Assembly: GCF_006442965.1 (NCBI RefSeq)
Contig: NZ_VFWX01000008.1
Coordinates: 224,339 to 288,338, forward strand
Direction of reading: 5' to 3'
Source: Mesorhizobium sp. CU3
GTDB lineage: Bacteria > Pseudomonadota > Alphaproteobacteria > Rhizobiales > Rhizobiaceae
Length of the DNA: 64,000 nt
A model generated the notes under the pieces. That model searched no databases. It was not told where the DNA came from and saw only the letters and a program-made list of their open reading frames with translations. Position 1 is the first letter of the stretch, and every line of letters starts with the position of its first letter. This document shows, piece by piece, positions 29,887-38,563 of this stretch. The translations under genes and the position numbers were made by a program.

Positions 29887-31299
29887 ATGAACAGCCTGAT
29901 CGGCCAATTCGATATTTCCGACGATCGCGTCAAAGAGATCGTCGCCGACACCATCAAGGGCGCCGACGACGGCGAACTGTTCGTCGAATACAGCGAGAGC
30001 GAAGCGCTGATGTTCGACAATGGCCGACTGAAGACGGCCAATTTCAGCACCGACCAGGGTTTCGGCCTGCGCGCCGTCGCCGGCGAGGCCAGCGGCTACG
30101 CGCATTCGAGCGACCTGTCCGAAGCCTCGCTGCTGCGCGCGGCCGACGCGGTCTCGGCGGTCAAGGGCGGCTATTCCGGCACGCTCGCCGCGGCCCCTGC
30201 CCGCACCAACCGCCACCTTTATGGCGACGAGAACCCGATCCCCTCGCCGTCCTTCGAGGCCAAGGCCAAGCTGCTGCAGGAGATCGACGGCTGGCTGCGG
30301 GCGGAGGATCCGCGCGTGCGCCAGGTGACGGCCTCGCTCGCCGCCTCCTGGCAGCATGTCGAGATCTTGCGCGGCGACGGCCAGATCGTGCGCGACATCC
30401 GCCCGCTGGTCAGGATCAATGTCGCCGTCGTGGTCGGCGACGGCGACCGGCAGGAGAGCGGTTCCTACGGCATGGGCGGCCGCAAGAGTTTCGGCGAGTT
30501 CGTCAGCGAGGAAAGCTGGAAGCATGCGGCGAGCGAGGCGCTCAGGCAGGCGCTGGTCAACCTCGAAGCCGTTCCGGCGCCGGCCGGCACCTTCGACATC
30601 GTGCTGTCCAGCGGCTGGCCGGGCGTCATGCTGCATGAAGCCGTCGGCCATGGGCTGGAAGGCGATTTCAACCGCAAGAAGACGTCGGCCTTCGCCGGCC
30701 TGATGGGCCAGCAGGTCGCGGCCAAGGGCGTCACCGTGGTCGATGACGGCACCATTCCCGAGCGGCGCGGTTCGCTCACAGTCGACGACGAAGGCACACC
30801 CTCGGCGCGCAACGTGCTGATCGAGGACGGCAAGCTGGTCGGTTACATGCAGGACCGCCAGAACGCCCGGCTGATGGGCATGAAGGCGACCGGCAACGGC
30901 CGCCGCGAAGGCTATGCGCACCAGCCGATGCCGCGCATGACCAACACCTACATGACCGCCGGCGACATGGAGCCGGAGGAGATCATCGCCTCGGTCAAGA
31001 ACGGCATCTATGCCGTTTCCTTCGGCGGCGGCCAGGTCGACATCACCTCCGGCAAGTTCGTGTTCGGCTGCACCGAGGCCTATATGATCGAGAACGGCAA
31101 GGTGACGCAGCCGATCAAGGGCGCGATGCTGATCGGCAACGGCCCGGACGCCATGCACCGGGTGTCGATGATCGGCAACGACATGAAGCTCGACAACGGC
31201 ATCGGCATGTGCGGCAAGGCCGGACAGGGCGTGCCGGTCGGCGTCGGCCAGCCGCATCTGAGGATGAACCGGATGACGGTGGGCGGGACCAGGGTTTGA
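29887..31299 (+). CDS. tldD: Metalloprotease TldD
   Basis: 470-aa subunit of the TldD/TldE (PmbA) metalloprotease, which degrades unfolded peptides and matures some modified peptides and toxins. The zinc motif HEAVGHGLEGD (HExxxH) is complete. The N-terminal domain and the C-terminal GKAGQGVPVGVGQP block are present. The partner TldE is not encoded in this window, as is usual for rhizobia. A TTGACA lies at 29853-29858 but without a good -10. Confidence 0.96.
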   Translation: MNSLIGQFDISDDRVKEIVADTIKGADDGELFVEYSESEALMFDNGRLKTANFSTDQGFGLRAVAGEASGYAHSSDLSEASLLRAADAVSAVKGGYSGTLAAAPARTNRHLYGDENPIPSPSFEAKAKLLQEIDGWLRAEDPRVRQVTASLAASWQHVEILRGDGQIVRDIRPLVRINVAVVVGDGDRQESGSYGMGGRKSFGEFVSEESWKHAASEALRQALVNLEAVPAPAGTFDIVLSSGWPGVMLHEAVGHGLEGDFNRKKTSAFAGLMGQQVAAKGVTVVDDGTIPERRGSLTVDDEGTPSARNVLIEDGKLVGYMQDRQNARLMGMKATGNGRREGYAHQPMPRMTNTYMTAGDMEPEEIIASVKNGIYAVSFGGGQVDITSGKFVFGCTEAYMIENGKVTQPIKGAMLIGNGPDAMHRVSMIGNDMKLDNGIGMCGKAGQGVPVGVGQPHLRMNRMTVGGTRV

Positions 31300-31357
31300 G
31301 GACCAGCGTCGTTCTGGTAAATCATCGCGCTCCGAACGACGTCCCGGTGAGCCCGCC

Positions 31358-32065
31358 ATGTCCAAACCCAAGATCGTCATCCTGACGGGCGCCGGCATCT
31401 CGGCGGAATCGGGCGTTGCAACGTTTCGAGACCCGAACGGCGTCTGGGCCAATTTCGACCTTGAAGAAGTTGCGACGCCGCAGGGCTTCGCGCGCAACCC
31501 CGCCAAGGTTCAGGATTTCTACAATATGCGTCGGCGGCAGATCGGCAGCGTCGAGCCGAATGCCGCGCATGAGGCGCTGGCCAGACTCGAGCAGGCCTTC
31601 CCGGACGACGTGCTTGTCGTCACCCAGAACATCGATGACCTGCATGAGCGCGCCGGCTCGCGAAAACTGATCCACATGCATGGCGAACTCGGCCGTGCGC
31701 TTTGCCTGGCCTGTGGCGAAAGCCATCCATGGAAGGACGATATCGCGGCTCAATCGAAATGCCCGGGCTGCGGCGCAGCGGGAAGGCTGCGCCCGGATGT
31801 CGTGTGGTTCGGCGAGATGCCCTATCGCATGGAAGAGATCGGCGAGGCGCTGGGCGGCTGCGACCTGTTTGCGGCGATCGGAACCAGCGGCAGCGTCTAT
31901 CCGGCGGCAGGGTTTGTGGAAGAAGCGCGCACTGCCGGCGCCCTGACGGTGGAGCTCAACCTCAAATGCGCCGGCTGGGCCTCGCGTTTCGACGAACAAC
32001 TGGAAGGTCCGGCAACGCAGGTCGTGCCGGCCTTCGTGGAGCGCATCCTTTCAGGCAAGGGCTGA
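31358..32065 (+). CDS. cobB: NAD-dependent protein deacylase (sirtuin, CobB-like)
   Basis: 235-aa sirtuin removing acetyl or succinyl groups from lysines with NAD. NAD-binding GAGISAESGV (11-20), catalytic His108 in HMHGEL, and two CxxC zinc pairs (Cys116/119 and Cys135/138). Tyr55 and Arg58 form the YxxR motif of class III sirtuins, so desuccinylation as well as deacetylation is likely. No N-terminal extension. It follows tldD on the same strand after 58 bp. Confidence 0.95.
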   Translation: MSKPKIVILTGAGISAESGVATFRDPNGVWANFDLEEVATPQGFARNPAKVQDFYNMRRRQIGSVEPNAAHEALARLEQAFPDDVLVVTQNIDDLHERAGSRKLIHMHGELGRALCLACGESHPWKDDIAAQSKCPGCGAAGRLRPDVVWFGEMPYRMEEIGEALGGCDLFAAIGTSGSVYPAAGFVEEARTAGALTVELNLKCAGWASRFDEQLEGPATQVVPAFVERILSGKG

Positions 32066-32207
32066 CGCCGAAATTTTTAGGTTGGTCGCCTTGCCGGCAC
32101 CTTGAAGTGAACACAATCATGTTAGGACATTATTAATTGTTCAATGGCCGGGACTGCGGTTTTCGTCTTATATCCGAGCCGGTCCCTTCGATGCGGTGGT
32201 GTTGGCA

Positions 32208-32867
32208 ATGCGGCGTTTGCCTGGCGTCCTGACTTCGTCTTTCCTCGTTGGTTTCGTTGGTGCGATCTCGTTGCAAGCCGGTCCGGCAGCGGCGGCGCAG
32301 TCGACATGGTTCAAGCGAACATCGTCACAAACGGCTGATTCCGCCGCGGTCGGGGGCAGCACCAGCGTCCCCTATGGCTGGCTCGACTTCTGCCATCGCC
32401 ACCCGAAGGAATGCAAAGTGCCGGCACTGCCGGCGACGAGCGTCAAGCTGACGGCACAGAAACTAAGCACGATGCGACGCATCAACCTTAAGGCAAACCG
32501 CTCCATCAAGCCGGTCAGCAATTTCGACCACTGGGGCACGATGGTCGACCACTGGGACTATCCGACGGACGGCAAGGGCGACTGCAAGATCTATGCGCTC
32601 TACAAGCGCAAGCTTCTGCTGGAAGCTGGCTTTCCGCGTCAAGCGCTGCTGATGACAGTGGTGCGCGACCTCGATGGCGAAGGCCACACCATCCTGACGG
32701 TGAAGACTGACAAGGGCGATATGATCCTGGACAATCTCGTCGACGAGGTCAGGCCCTGGAACGCCACCGGTTATTACTTCGTCAAACGCCAATCGCAGCA
32801 GAACCCCAACACCTGGGTGTCGATCAACCAGCGCGGCGGGACGGCAAAGCGGCTGCCGAACTCATAG
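32208..32867 (+). CDS. Transglutaminase-like cysteine peptidase (BTLCP/DUF920)
   Basis: 219-aa protein with a signal peptide (about 1-30, ending PAAAA-Q) and a bacterial transglutaminase-like cysteine peptidase domain. The catalytic triad is Cys126 (GDCKIYALYKR), His160 (GEGHTIL) and Asp175 (DMILDNLVDEV). The family includes LapG, which cleaves a surface adhesin, but no adhesin or LapD lies nearby, so the substrate is open. I chose ATG 32208 over GTG 32196 for its cleaner signal peptide. Confidence 0.9.
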   Translation: MRRLPGVLTSSFLVGFVGAISLQAGPAAAAQSTWFKRTSSQTADSAAVGGSTSVPYGWLDFCHRHPKECKVPALPATSVKLTAQKLSTMRRINLKANRSIKPVSNFDHWGTMVDHWDYPTDGKGDCKIYALYKRKLLLEAGFPRQALLMTVVRDLDGEGHTILTVKTDKGDMILDNLVDEVRPWNATGYYFVKRQSQQNPNTWVSINQRGGTAKRLPNS

Positions 32868-32920
32868 GCTGCACGACCCATAGTTTGTGACATTTTGGGC
32901 CGATTGATTGCCCCCTCGTG

Positions 32921-33134
32921 GGCGCTAGTCGACCCCCACTCCGTCTCGGCGCTTCGCGCCGAGCCACCTCTCCCCCGATCGATGGGGTAGAGGAAAGGCG
33001 CCAAGCTTTTGCCGTCAACGCCCAACCAGCAAAGCTCCCTTCCTTTCCCTCCGGAGGGGGAAAGGTGGCGCTGCGAAGCAGCGACGGATTGAGGGAACCA
33101 CCTGGCAATCAAGCCGCGGGAGTGGGGGAGCGCC
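32921..33134. repeat. Composite palindromic intergenic element
   Basis: Outer arms GGCGCT...CCCCCACTCC (from 32921) and GGAGTGGGGGAGCGCC (to 33134) are inverted repeats. Inside are two tight hairpins, GGCGCTTCGCGCC near 32957 and a CCTTTCCC/GGGAAAGG stem near 33045. It fills most of the 307-bp gap between the convergent BTLCP and caspase-like genes. No gene is seen. Similar C- and G-rich elements are common between rhizobial genes. Confidence 0.75.
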
Positions 33135-33174
33135 CTATGCGATCGCCCTCCCCAGAACCCGTTTCCGCGACAGC

Positions 33175-35385
33175 CTATCGCTTACACGGCGGCTCGCCCG
33201 GATGTCCGCAGACGGGCTTCTTGACCGACTGCCTGGCCATTTGCGGCAGACGCCGCTCCTGCGGATGAGGCTTCGGCTGCGCGTGGAACTGCGGTCGGTC
33301 CTGCCTGGACAGGACCTGCATCTTCGGCTTGTCGAGCTTGATGTCGTGCTGGACATGGACGGCGGCGGAGTCACCGCCGGTGTTCGTCAGCTTGCGGAGC
33401 TTCTTGCCCCTGTCGCCGCCATTGCCAGGGCCGGCGCCCTGGCCGTTCGGGACACCGACCTGGCCGGCGGCCAGATCCTTGCGCGTCAGCTTCTTCGGCT
33501 TGCCGCCGTTCTGATCCGACAGAACCGTCGTGTTCTTGCCGAGCTTGTCCTGGCCGGCCGTTCCGTTCGCGGCCGGCGCGCCATTGACGGTGGGCAGCCT
33601 GTGGAGCTTGTCCTTGCCTTGCTGGCCGCCTTGTCCGGTGACGATCTCGCCCTGCTTGCCAAGCGTCTTCAGGTGGCTGTCAGCCACCGCCGGCTTGCCG
33701 TTGACCAAGGGCAGCATCTTGCCGTTGACCAGCGGCAGCGTCTTGCCGTCGGCGCCGGGCAGAGCATGCTCGGTCGCAAGCGTCTTCGACAGCGGCGTTG
33801 CCAGGCCGGGCTGCTTGCCCTGCTGGAGTACCGCCCGCTTCTGCAGCAGCGGCGGCAGCGCCACCTTGGCAGCCAAAGCGGCTGCGCCCACCCCGACCGC
33901 ACCGGCGGTCAGCTTCTGGCCGGTGGTCAGGCCGCCGCCCTGGTTCTCGTTGATCGTGGTGTTGTTGATGACGGTCGTGTTGTGGATGTTGTTGAAGATG
34001 ATGTTGTCCGGCGGCGGCACGATGTCATGCGGCGGGTTGATCCAGCGCGCCAGCGGCACGAAGACGGGCGTCGGCAGCACGAAGATGCCGACTGGCGGTG
34101 GCGGTGGCGCCAGCACAACGAATCCCGGCGGAGGCGGCGGCAGGAACACCACCGCGACCGGCGGCGGCGGCGCAAAATCATAGTCGGGATCGTCGAAATA
34201 GAGCACCGGACGGTCGACATAGACGATCTCCTCCGGCGGCGGCGGCGGCACGTCATAGGCGATCATGGCGAAGCTCGGCGGCGGCTCGAGTGCTGCCTCG
34301 AAATGTTCGAGGCGGCGGCGCGCATCCCAGGCATGCGGCCCGTGCGGATAGCGGTCGAGATAGGACCAATAAGCCTCGGGCGTGTCGCGCAGCCAGGTCT
34401 GGCGCCAGGTGATCGCCTCGCGCCGCGCCGCGATGATGGCGCGCACGCGCTTGTCCATCGGGTCGTGCGGATAGGCGACGAGGAAATCCTCATAGCCGCG
34501 CAGCGTGTCGCGATCGAGCGCCGCCATATAGGCATCATGCGCGTCGAAGTCGCGGATTTCCCTGGTACGGTCGGCAACGGCCTGCGCCTCGGATACTTTA
34601 GGCGGCGGAGCATCGGCAGAACGATCGAAGAAGACGAAGGGCGTCGTGATCTTGGAAGCATCCCACGGCACTTCGGCGCCTTGCGTCGCCTCGTTGACGC
34701 GCAATCTTGTGCGGTCGAACAGATCGTCGAGCGACAGGCCGCCGTCGCGGATCATCTCGGCCAGAGCCTGCGCATAGGCGCCATAGGGGCCTTTGCCCTC
34801 AGGCGCCGCCGTTCCCGGCGCGGCATTGAAGGCGATCAGCATGTTCGGGTCGGGATCGACCAGCGCCAGGCCACCGGCCAGCGGCTGGCTCGACTGCGGA
34901 AAGTCGTTCGGCCGCGCCGCATCGAGCACGACGATGTTGACCTTGTTCGGCAGCGCGGCGAGCGGGCTGGTCAGGTCGGAGACCCTTACCGCCTGCAGCG
35001 GCACGTCGGCCGGATTGGCGATCTTGGCATCGACCGGCAGGAAGTAGTTGGCGCCCTCAAACTGGGCGCCGTGGCCTGCAAGATAGACGAAGACGACGGC
35101 GTCGGGACCGGCGGCCGAGACCTTGGCAAGGAAATCGCGGTAAGCGCCGCGCAGCGATTCCTGATCGACGTCGCGCGCGCCGACGACATCGAAGCCCGCC
35201 GCCTGCAAGGTCTGCGCGATCAGGCCGGCATCGTTGGCGGACGTGGCCAGCGCGCCGGAAGCATAGGCGGCATTGCCGATGACGAAGGCGAGGCGTTTTT
35301 CGCCCTGCGCCATCGCGCCTGTCGCCGAACCGGCGACAAGCACAAAGAGAATAGACAAACCGAGGAGTTTTTGTAGCGTCCGCAT
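33175..35385 (-). CDS. Secreted caspase-like (peptidase C14) protein lacking the catalytic cysteine
   Basis: 736 aa from ATG 35385. A signal peptide (1-26) is followed by a caspase p20-like domain (about 28-250): RLAFVIGNAAY, then His105 in LAGHGAQ. The catalytic Cys expected in the DACR motif is Ala157 (DAAR, 155-158; codon GCG at 34915-34917), so the His-Cys dyad is incomplete. A helical region (about 260-370) with short repeats (YPHDPMDKRVRA, YPHGPHAWDARR) follows. Then comes a Pro-rich tract (380-460), an Asn/Thr/Ile-rich stretch (NNTTINEN) and a basic low-complexity C-terminus. Probably a periplasmic or surface pseudo-protease; function unknown. Confidence 0.88.
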   Translation of the reverse strand: MRTLQKLLGLSILFVLVAGSATGAMAQGEKRLAFVIGNAAYASGALATSANDAGLIAQTLQAAGFDVVGARDVDQESLRGAYRDFLAKVSAAGPDAVVFVYLAGHGAQFEGANYFLPVDAKIANPADVPLQAVRVSDLTSPLAALPNKVNIVVLDAARPNDFPQSSQPLAGGLALVDPDPNMLIAFNAAPGTAAPEGKGPYGAYAQALAEMIRDGGLSLDDLFDRTRLRVNEATQGAEVPWDASKITTPFVFFDRSADAPPPKVSEAQAVADRTREIRDFDAHDAYMAALDRDTLRGYEDFLVAYPHDPMDKRVRAIIAARREAITWRQTWLRDTPEAYWSYLDRYPHGPHAWDARRRLEHFEAALEPPPSFAMIAYDVPPPPPEEIVYVDRPVLYFDDPDYDFAPPPPVAVVFLPPPPPGFVVLAPPPPPVGIFVLPTPVFVPLARWINPPHDIVPPPDNIIFNNIHNTTVINNTTINENQGGGLTTGQKLTAGAVGVGAAALAAKVALPPLLQKRAVLQQGKQPGLATPLSKTLATEHALPGADGKTLPLVNGKMLPLVNGKPAVADSHLKTLGKQGEIVTGQGGQQGKDKLHRLPTVNGAPAANGTAGQDKLGKNTTVLSDQNGGKPKKLTRKDLAAGQVGVPNGQGAGPGNGGDRGKKLRKLTNTGGDSAAVHVQHDIKLDKPKMQVLSRQDRPQFHAQPKPHPQERRLPQMARQSVKKPVCGHPGEPPCKR

Positions 35386-35561
35386 CTGAGACTTCCCATC
35401 TGTCAAGGCAAACGACGCTGGAGCAATGCCAGCCGGGCGGACTAGGGGCGTGCAAAAGGGCGGCTTTGCGGCGCGATTCAGGCGCGTTCCCGGCCAGGAC
35501 GCGCGGAACCGGTGGTCTCAAGGAAAAGTGATGATTTCCGCCGGGTGCGTGAACAGATCAT

Positions 35562-35612
35562 GACGTTTCGTTAGATCGCCATCCTGATCTGACTCCGGTT
35601 CGGCATCATGCT
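35562..35612. repeat. Short intergenic repeat, copy B
   Basis: The stretch GACGTTTCGTT...CCATCCTGATCT (35562-35590) matches copy A at 17374-17402 apart from a few bases, and the following GGCATCATG resembles the palindrome arm after copy A. It ends exactly at the stop codon of the RNA methyltransferase gene. Confidence 0.55.
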
Positions 35613-36854
35613 CTAGCGGCGGCGCTTCGGCTTCTCCAGCAGCGCGACCGCCTCGACATGCGCAGACCACAGGAACTGGTCGATCGGCGTGACGCTCTTC
35701 AGTTGGTAGCCGCCGTCGAGCAGGATGCGCAGGTCCCTCGCCAATGTCACCGGATTGCAGGAAACGGCCGCGACCAGCGGCACCTCGGAGCGCGCGATCT
35801 GCTTCGACTGGTCCTCTGCGCCGGCGCGCGGCGGGTCGAAGACGATGCCGTCGAAGGCGTTCAACTCCTTGAAGGTCAGCGGCCGGCGGAACAGGTCGCG
35901 GCGCTCGCTGGTCACGCGTTTCAGGCCGCTGGCGAAGCGGAAGGCGCGGTCGAGCGCGGCGAGCGCCGGCGCATCGCCTTCAACGGCGTGGACTTCCGAC
36001 TTTACCGCCAGTCTCAGCGCGAAGCTGCCGCAACCGGCGAACAGGTCGGCCACCTTCTTGGCCCGCGACAGATGGTGGCCGACCAGGCCGGCCATCGTCT
36101 GCTCGGCGGCCTCGGTCGCCTGCAGGAAGGCGCCGGGCGGCACGGCCACGGCGACCGATCCGAACTGCACCACCGGCTTTTTCGGCTCGACGATGATCTC
36201 GCCGTCGACGGAAAGCCGCGCAAATCCCTCTGCCATGACGAAGTTGGAGGCGATGCGGCGCTGGTTGTCGCCGAGCTTGCCGACGTCATGGACGGCGACG
36301 TCGAGGCCGGACGCGGTGGCCGTCACCGTCATGTGGAAGGCCTTTGGCGTCGCGCAGACCAGGTCGGCCAGCCTGCGCAAGCGATCAAGCAACGCAACGA
36401 TCGCCGGCAACGAGATCGGGCATTCCTCGATCGCAATGATTTCCGAAGACAGCGCGCGAACGAAGCCGAGTAGCATGCCGGCCTCGGTGCGCCTGGCGCT
36501 GAAGGTGACGCGGCGGCGGCTGTGCGGTTCGCACGGCACCAGCGCGCCGACCTCGCAAGCGATGCCCTTGCCCTTCAACGCCTGCACGACGCGCTCGCGC
36601 TTCCACTGCCGGTAGGCATCGGCCTCGTAGTGCTGCAGCGCGCAGCCGCCGCATTCGCTGAAATGGCGGCAGGCCGGATCGATCCTGAGCGGCGAGGCTT
36701 CCAGCACCGACATCAAGGTCGCACGGTCCTTCTGGCGTGCGGCGGTGACCGTTTCGCCCGGCAGCGTGAAGGGGATGAAGACTTCGCCGCCTTCCGCAAC
36801 GGCGATGCCGTCGCCCTGCGAACCAAGCCTGGCGATGGTGAAGCGCGTACTCAT
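35613..36854 (-). CDS. Class I SAM-dependent RNA m5U methyltransferase (RlmD/TrmA family)
   Basis: 413-aa enzyme methylating C5 of a uridine in rRNA or tRNA. An N-terminal TRAM-like domain (1-50) is followed by the iron-sulfur cysteines Cys62, Cys68, Cys71 and Cys145, as in RlmD. The SAM loop is DLFAGCGSFAL, the catalytic motif DPPRAGAEDQ, and the nucleophile Cys is in AVSCNPVTLARDL. Which uridine is modified cannot be read. Its start overlaps the tlyA stop by ATGA. Confidence 0.93.
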   Translation of the reverse strand: MSTRFTIARLGSQGDGIAVAEGGEVFIPFTLPGETVTAARQKDRATLMSVLEASPLRIDPACRHFSECGGCALQHYEADAYRQWKRERVVQALKGKGIACEVGALVPCEPHSRRRVTFSARRTEAGMLLGFVRALSSEIIAIEECPISLPAIVALLDRLRRLADLVCATPKAFHMTVTATASGLDVAVHDVGKLGDNQRRIASNFVMAEGFARLSVDGEIIVEPKKPVVQFGSVAVAVPPGAFLQATEAAEQTMAGLVGHHLSRAKKVADLFAGCGSFALRLAVKSEVHAVEGDAPALAALDRAFRFASGLKRVTSERRDLFRRPLTFKELNAFDGIVFDPPRAGAEDQSKQIARSEVPLVAAVSCNPVTLARDLRILLDGGYQLKSVTPIDQFLWSAHVEAVALLEKPKRRR

Positions 36855-37624
36855 CGCGATCCTGCGTCCTTGATCGCGGCAAGCAGGAATTCGCGGTTGC
36901 CGTCGCCGCCTTCGATCGGCGACGGGTGCAGACCGAGCACACGCCAGCCGGGAATGGAGGCCAGCCAGTAGCGCAGTTCGGCAGCGACGCGTTCGGCATC
37001 GGCCGGATCCTTGAGCAGGCCGCCCTTGCCGATCGCTTCGCGCCCGGCCTCGAATTGCGGCTTGACGAGCAGGATTGCCCTGGCGCCCTCGCCCACCAGC
37101 TCCAATGCCGGCGGCAGCGCCAGCTTCAGCGAGATGAAGGAGACGTCGCAGACCAGGAAATCCGACGCGCGGCCACCGAGATCGGCGATGGTCAGGTCGC
37201 GGGCGTTCAGCCCCTCGACCAGACTCACGCGCGGGTCGCCGGCAATGTCAGGATGCATCTGGCCATGGCCGACATCGATCGCCAAGACATGGGCGGCACC
37301 GCGTTCGAGCAGCACCTGGGTGAAGCCGCCGGTCGAGGCGCCGATGTCGAGCGCTTCGCTGCCCGACGGATCAAAGCCGAAACGGTCGAGGCCGGCGATC
37401 AGCTTCAGCGCCGCGCGCGAGACATAGGCCTGTGCCGGGTCGTCGATCGCGACCACGCAGTCTGCCGCGACAGGTTGGCCGGGCTTGCGGGCAACCGAGC
37501 CGTCGACGCTCACCGTGCCGCGCTCGACCGCGTCGCGGGCGCGCGAGCGGCTGGCGAACAGGCCGCGCCCGACGAGCAGTTCGTCGAGCCGCTGGCGCTG
37601 GCTGGCTGGCAAAGGGGAACTCAT
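36851..37624 (-). CDS. tlyA: TlyA family rRNA 2'-O-methyltransferase
   Basis: 257-aa protein: an N-terminal S4 RNA-binding domain (RLDELLVGRGLFASRSRARD, about 11-70) and an FtsJ-like methyltransferase with the SAM motif ALDIGASTGGFTQVLL. TlyA proteins methylate cytidines of 16S and 23S rRNA, which affects capreomycin sensitivity in mycobacteria. Coupled to the next RNA methyltransferase by a four-base overlap. In many rhizobia dxs lies directly upstream; here two small genes intervene. Confidence 0.94.
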   Translation of the reverse strand: MSSPLPASQRQRLDELLVGRGLFASRSRARDAVERGTVSVDGSVARKPGQPVAADCVVAIDDPAQAYVSRAALKLIAGLDRFGFDPSGSEALDIGASTGGFTQVLLERGAAHVLAIDVGHGQMHPDIAGDPRVSLVEGLNARDLTIADLGGRASDFLVCDVSFISLKLALPPALELVGEGARAILLVKPQFEAGREAIGKGGLLKDPADAERVAAELRYWLASIPGWRVLGLHPSPIEGGDGNREFLLAAIKDAGSR

Positions 37625-37732
37625 CGGCCTTCATTGGCGAATGCCGGGCGCGAAGGCAAGGCTGTTGGCGCTTGCCCACCGCCATGGCTCTCCTGCACAA
37701 TGCCGGCAAGGCGGCAAGCGAATGGAGGACCG

Positions 37733-38134
37733 ATGCTGAAGGGAACCTGCCATTGCGGAAAAGCCCATTGGACGCTGGAAGGCGACCCCGGCCCGATCAC
37801 GGCCTGCAACTGCACGCTCTGCCGCCGCTACGGCACGCTTTGGGCCTACGACTATGTCGACGAGCGCATCCAGGTTTTCGGGCCGGTCAGTTCCTACACC
37901 CGCGCCGAGAAGGCCGATCCCGCGCTGGAGATCCTGTTTTGTCCGACCTGCGCCTGCGTGCTCGCCTGGCGCGGCCTGCGCCAGGGCAAGAGCGGCCGCA
38001 CGCGCATTGCCGTCAATGTCAGGCTGGCGCCGCCCGAGGCCGTCGCCGACCTGCCGATCGACCATTTCGATGGCCTCGACAGTTTCGACGATTTGCCGCG
38101 CGATGGGCGCTGCGTGCGCGATATGTGGTTCTAG
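37733..38134 (+). CDS. GFA/CENP-V family zinc protein
   Basis: 133-aa protein of the glutathione-dependent formaldehyde-activating (GFA/CENP-V) fold. Zinc cysteines occur in GTCHCGKAHW, CNCTLCRRYG and FCPTCACVLAW. Many members have no proven formaldehyde activity, so only the fold is safe. ATG 37733 is preceded by GGAGG at a good distance. It is divergent from tlyA and overlaps the convergent small gene by four bases at their ends. Confidence 0.9.
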   Translation: MLKGTCHCGKAHWTLEGDPGPITACNCTLCRRYGTLWAYDYVDERIQVFGPVSSYTRAEKADPALEILFCPTCACVLAWRGLRQGKSGRTRIAVNVRLAPPEAVADLPIDHFDGLDSFDDLPRDGRCVRDMWF

Positions 38135-38415
38135 AACACGATCCGCGAGACGCGGCGCTCCACGGCCGGCATCAAGCCGTCATTGTTGGCGGCCTGCTTG
38201 CGCGGCTCAACCGGAGCGGGCGCGGCCGGTGCGACTTCGGGGATCACCACCAGTTGCGGCACCTGCTTGTAGGAAAAGCCGCCACGGATGGCGCCCATCT
38301 TGGCGGCGACGATATCCGTCACCGCCTTTTCGAGGTTGCGGTCATAGCGCATTTCGGCTGCCGCCGGCGCAACGCTGGCCGCCAAGAGGGCCATGCCGCA
38401 CAGAAACGATTTCAT
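38131..38415 (-). CDS. Small secreted protein, unknown
   Basis: 94-aa protein with a signal peptide (1-21, ending APAAAE). The mature part begins MRYDRNLEKAVTDIVAAKMG, a predicted helix, and contains a Pro/Ala-rich stretch (PEVAPAAPAPVEPRK) before a short basic end (ERRVSRIVF). I recognise no family. ATG 38415 is preferred because it starts the signal peptide; longer readings are unlikely. Its stop overlaps that of the GFA gene tail to tail, and it lies 148 bp downstream of dxs on the same strand. Confidence 0.7.
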   Translation of the reverse strand: MKSFLCGMALLAASVAPAAAEMRYDRNLEKAVTDIVAAKMGAIRGGFSYKQVPQLVVIPEVAPAAPAPVEPRKQAANNDGLMPAVERRVSRIVF

Positions 38416-38563
38416 TGGTTTTAGCCCCTGCCTTGGTCGAAACCTAGCAGGGCGCCGTTGAAAAACGACCAAGGGACAAGGTAAGCAAACCAACAAACGA
38501 AAGCGTTAACAGAAGCTTACCAGCAAAAGCCGGCAAAGCAATTTAAACAGTTAAGAACTTGAT

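Noticed and set aside
33202..35376. 724-codon plus-strand frame opposite the caspase-like gene
   Set aside because: Arg-rich shadow without any recognisable domain; the minus frame has a signal peptide and caspase motifs.
33175..35385. Caspase-like protein as part of an anti-phage defence system
   Set aside because: It is secreted, lacks the catalytic Cys and has no gasdermin, sensor or other defence gene beside it.
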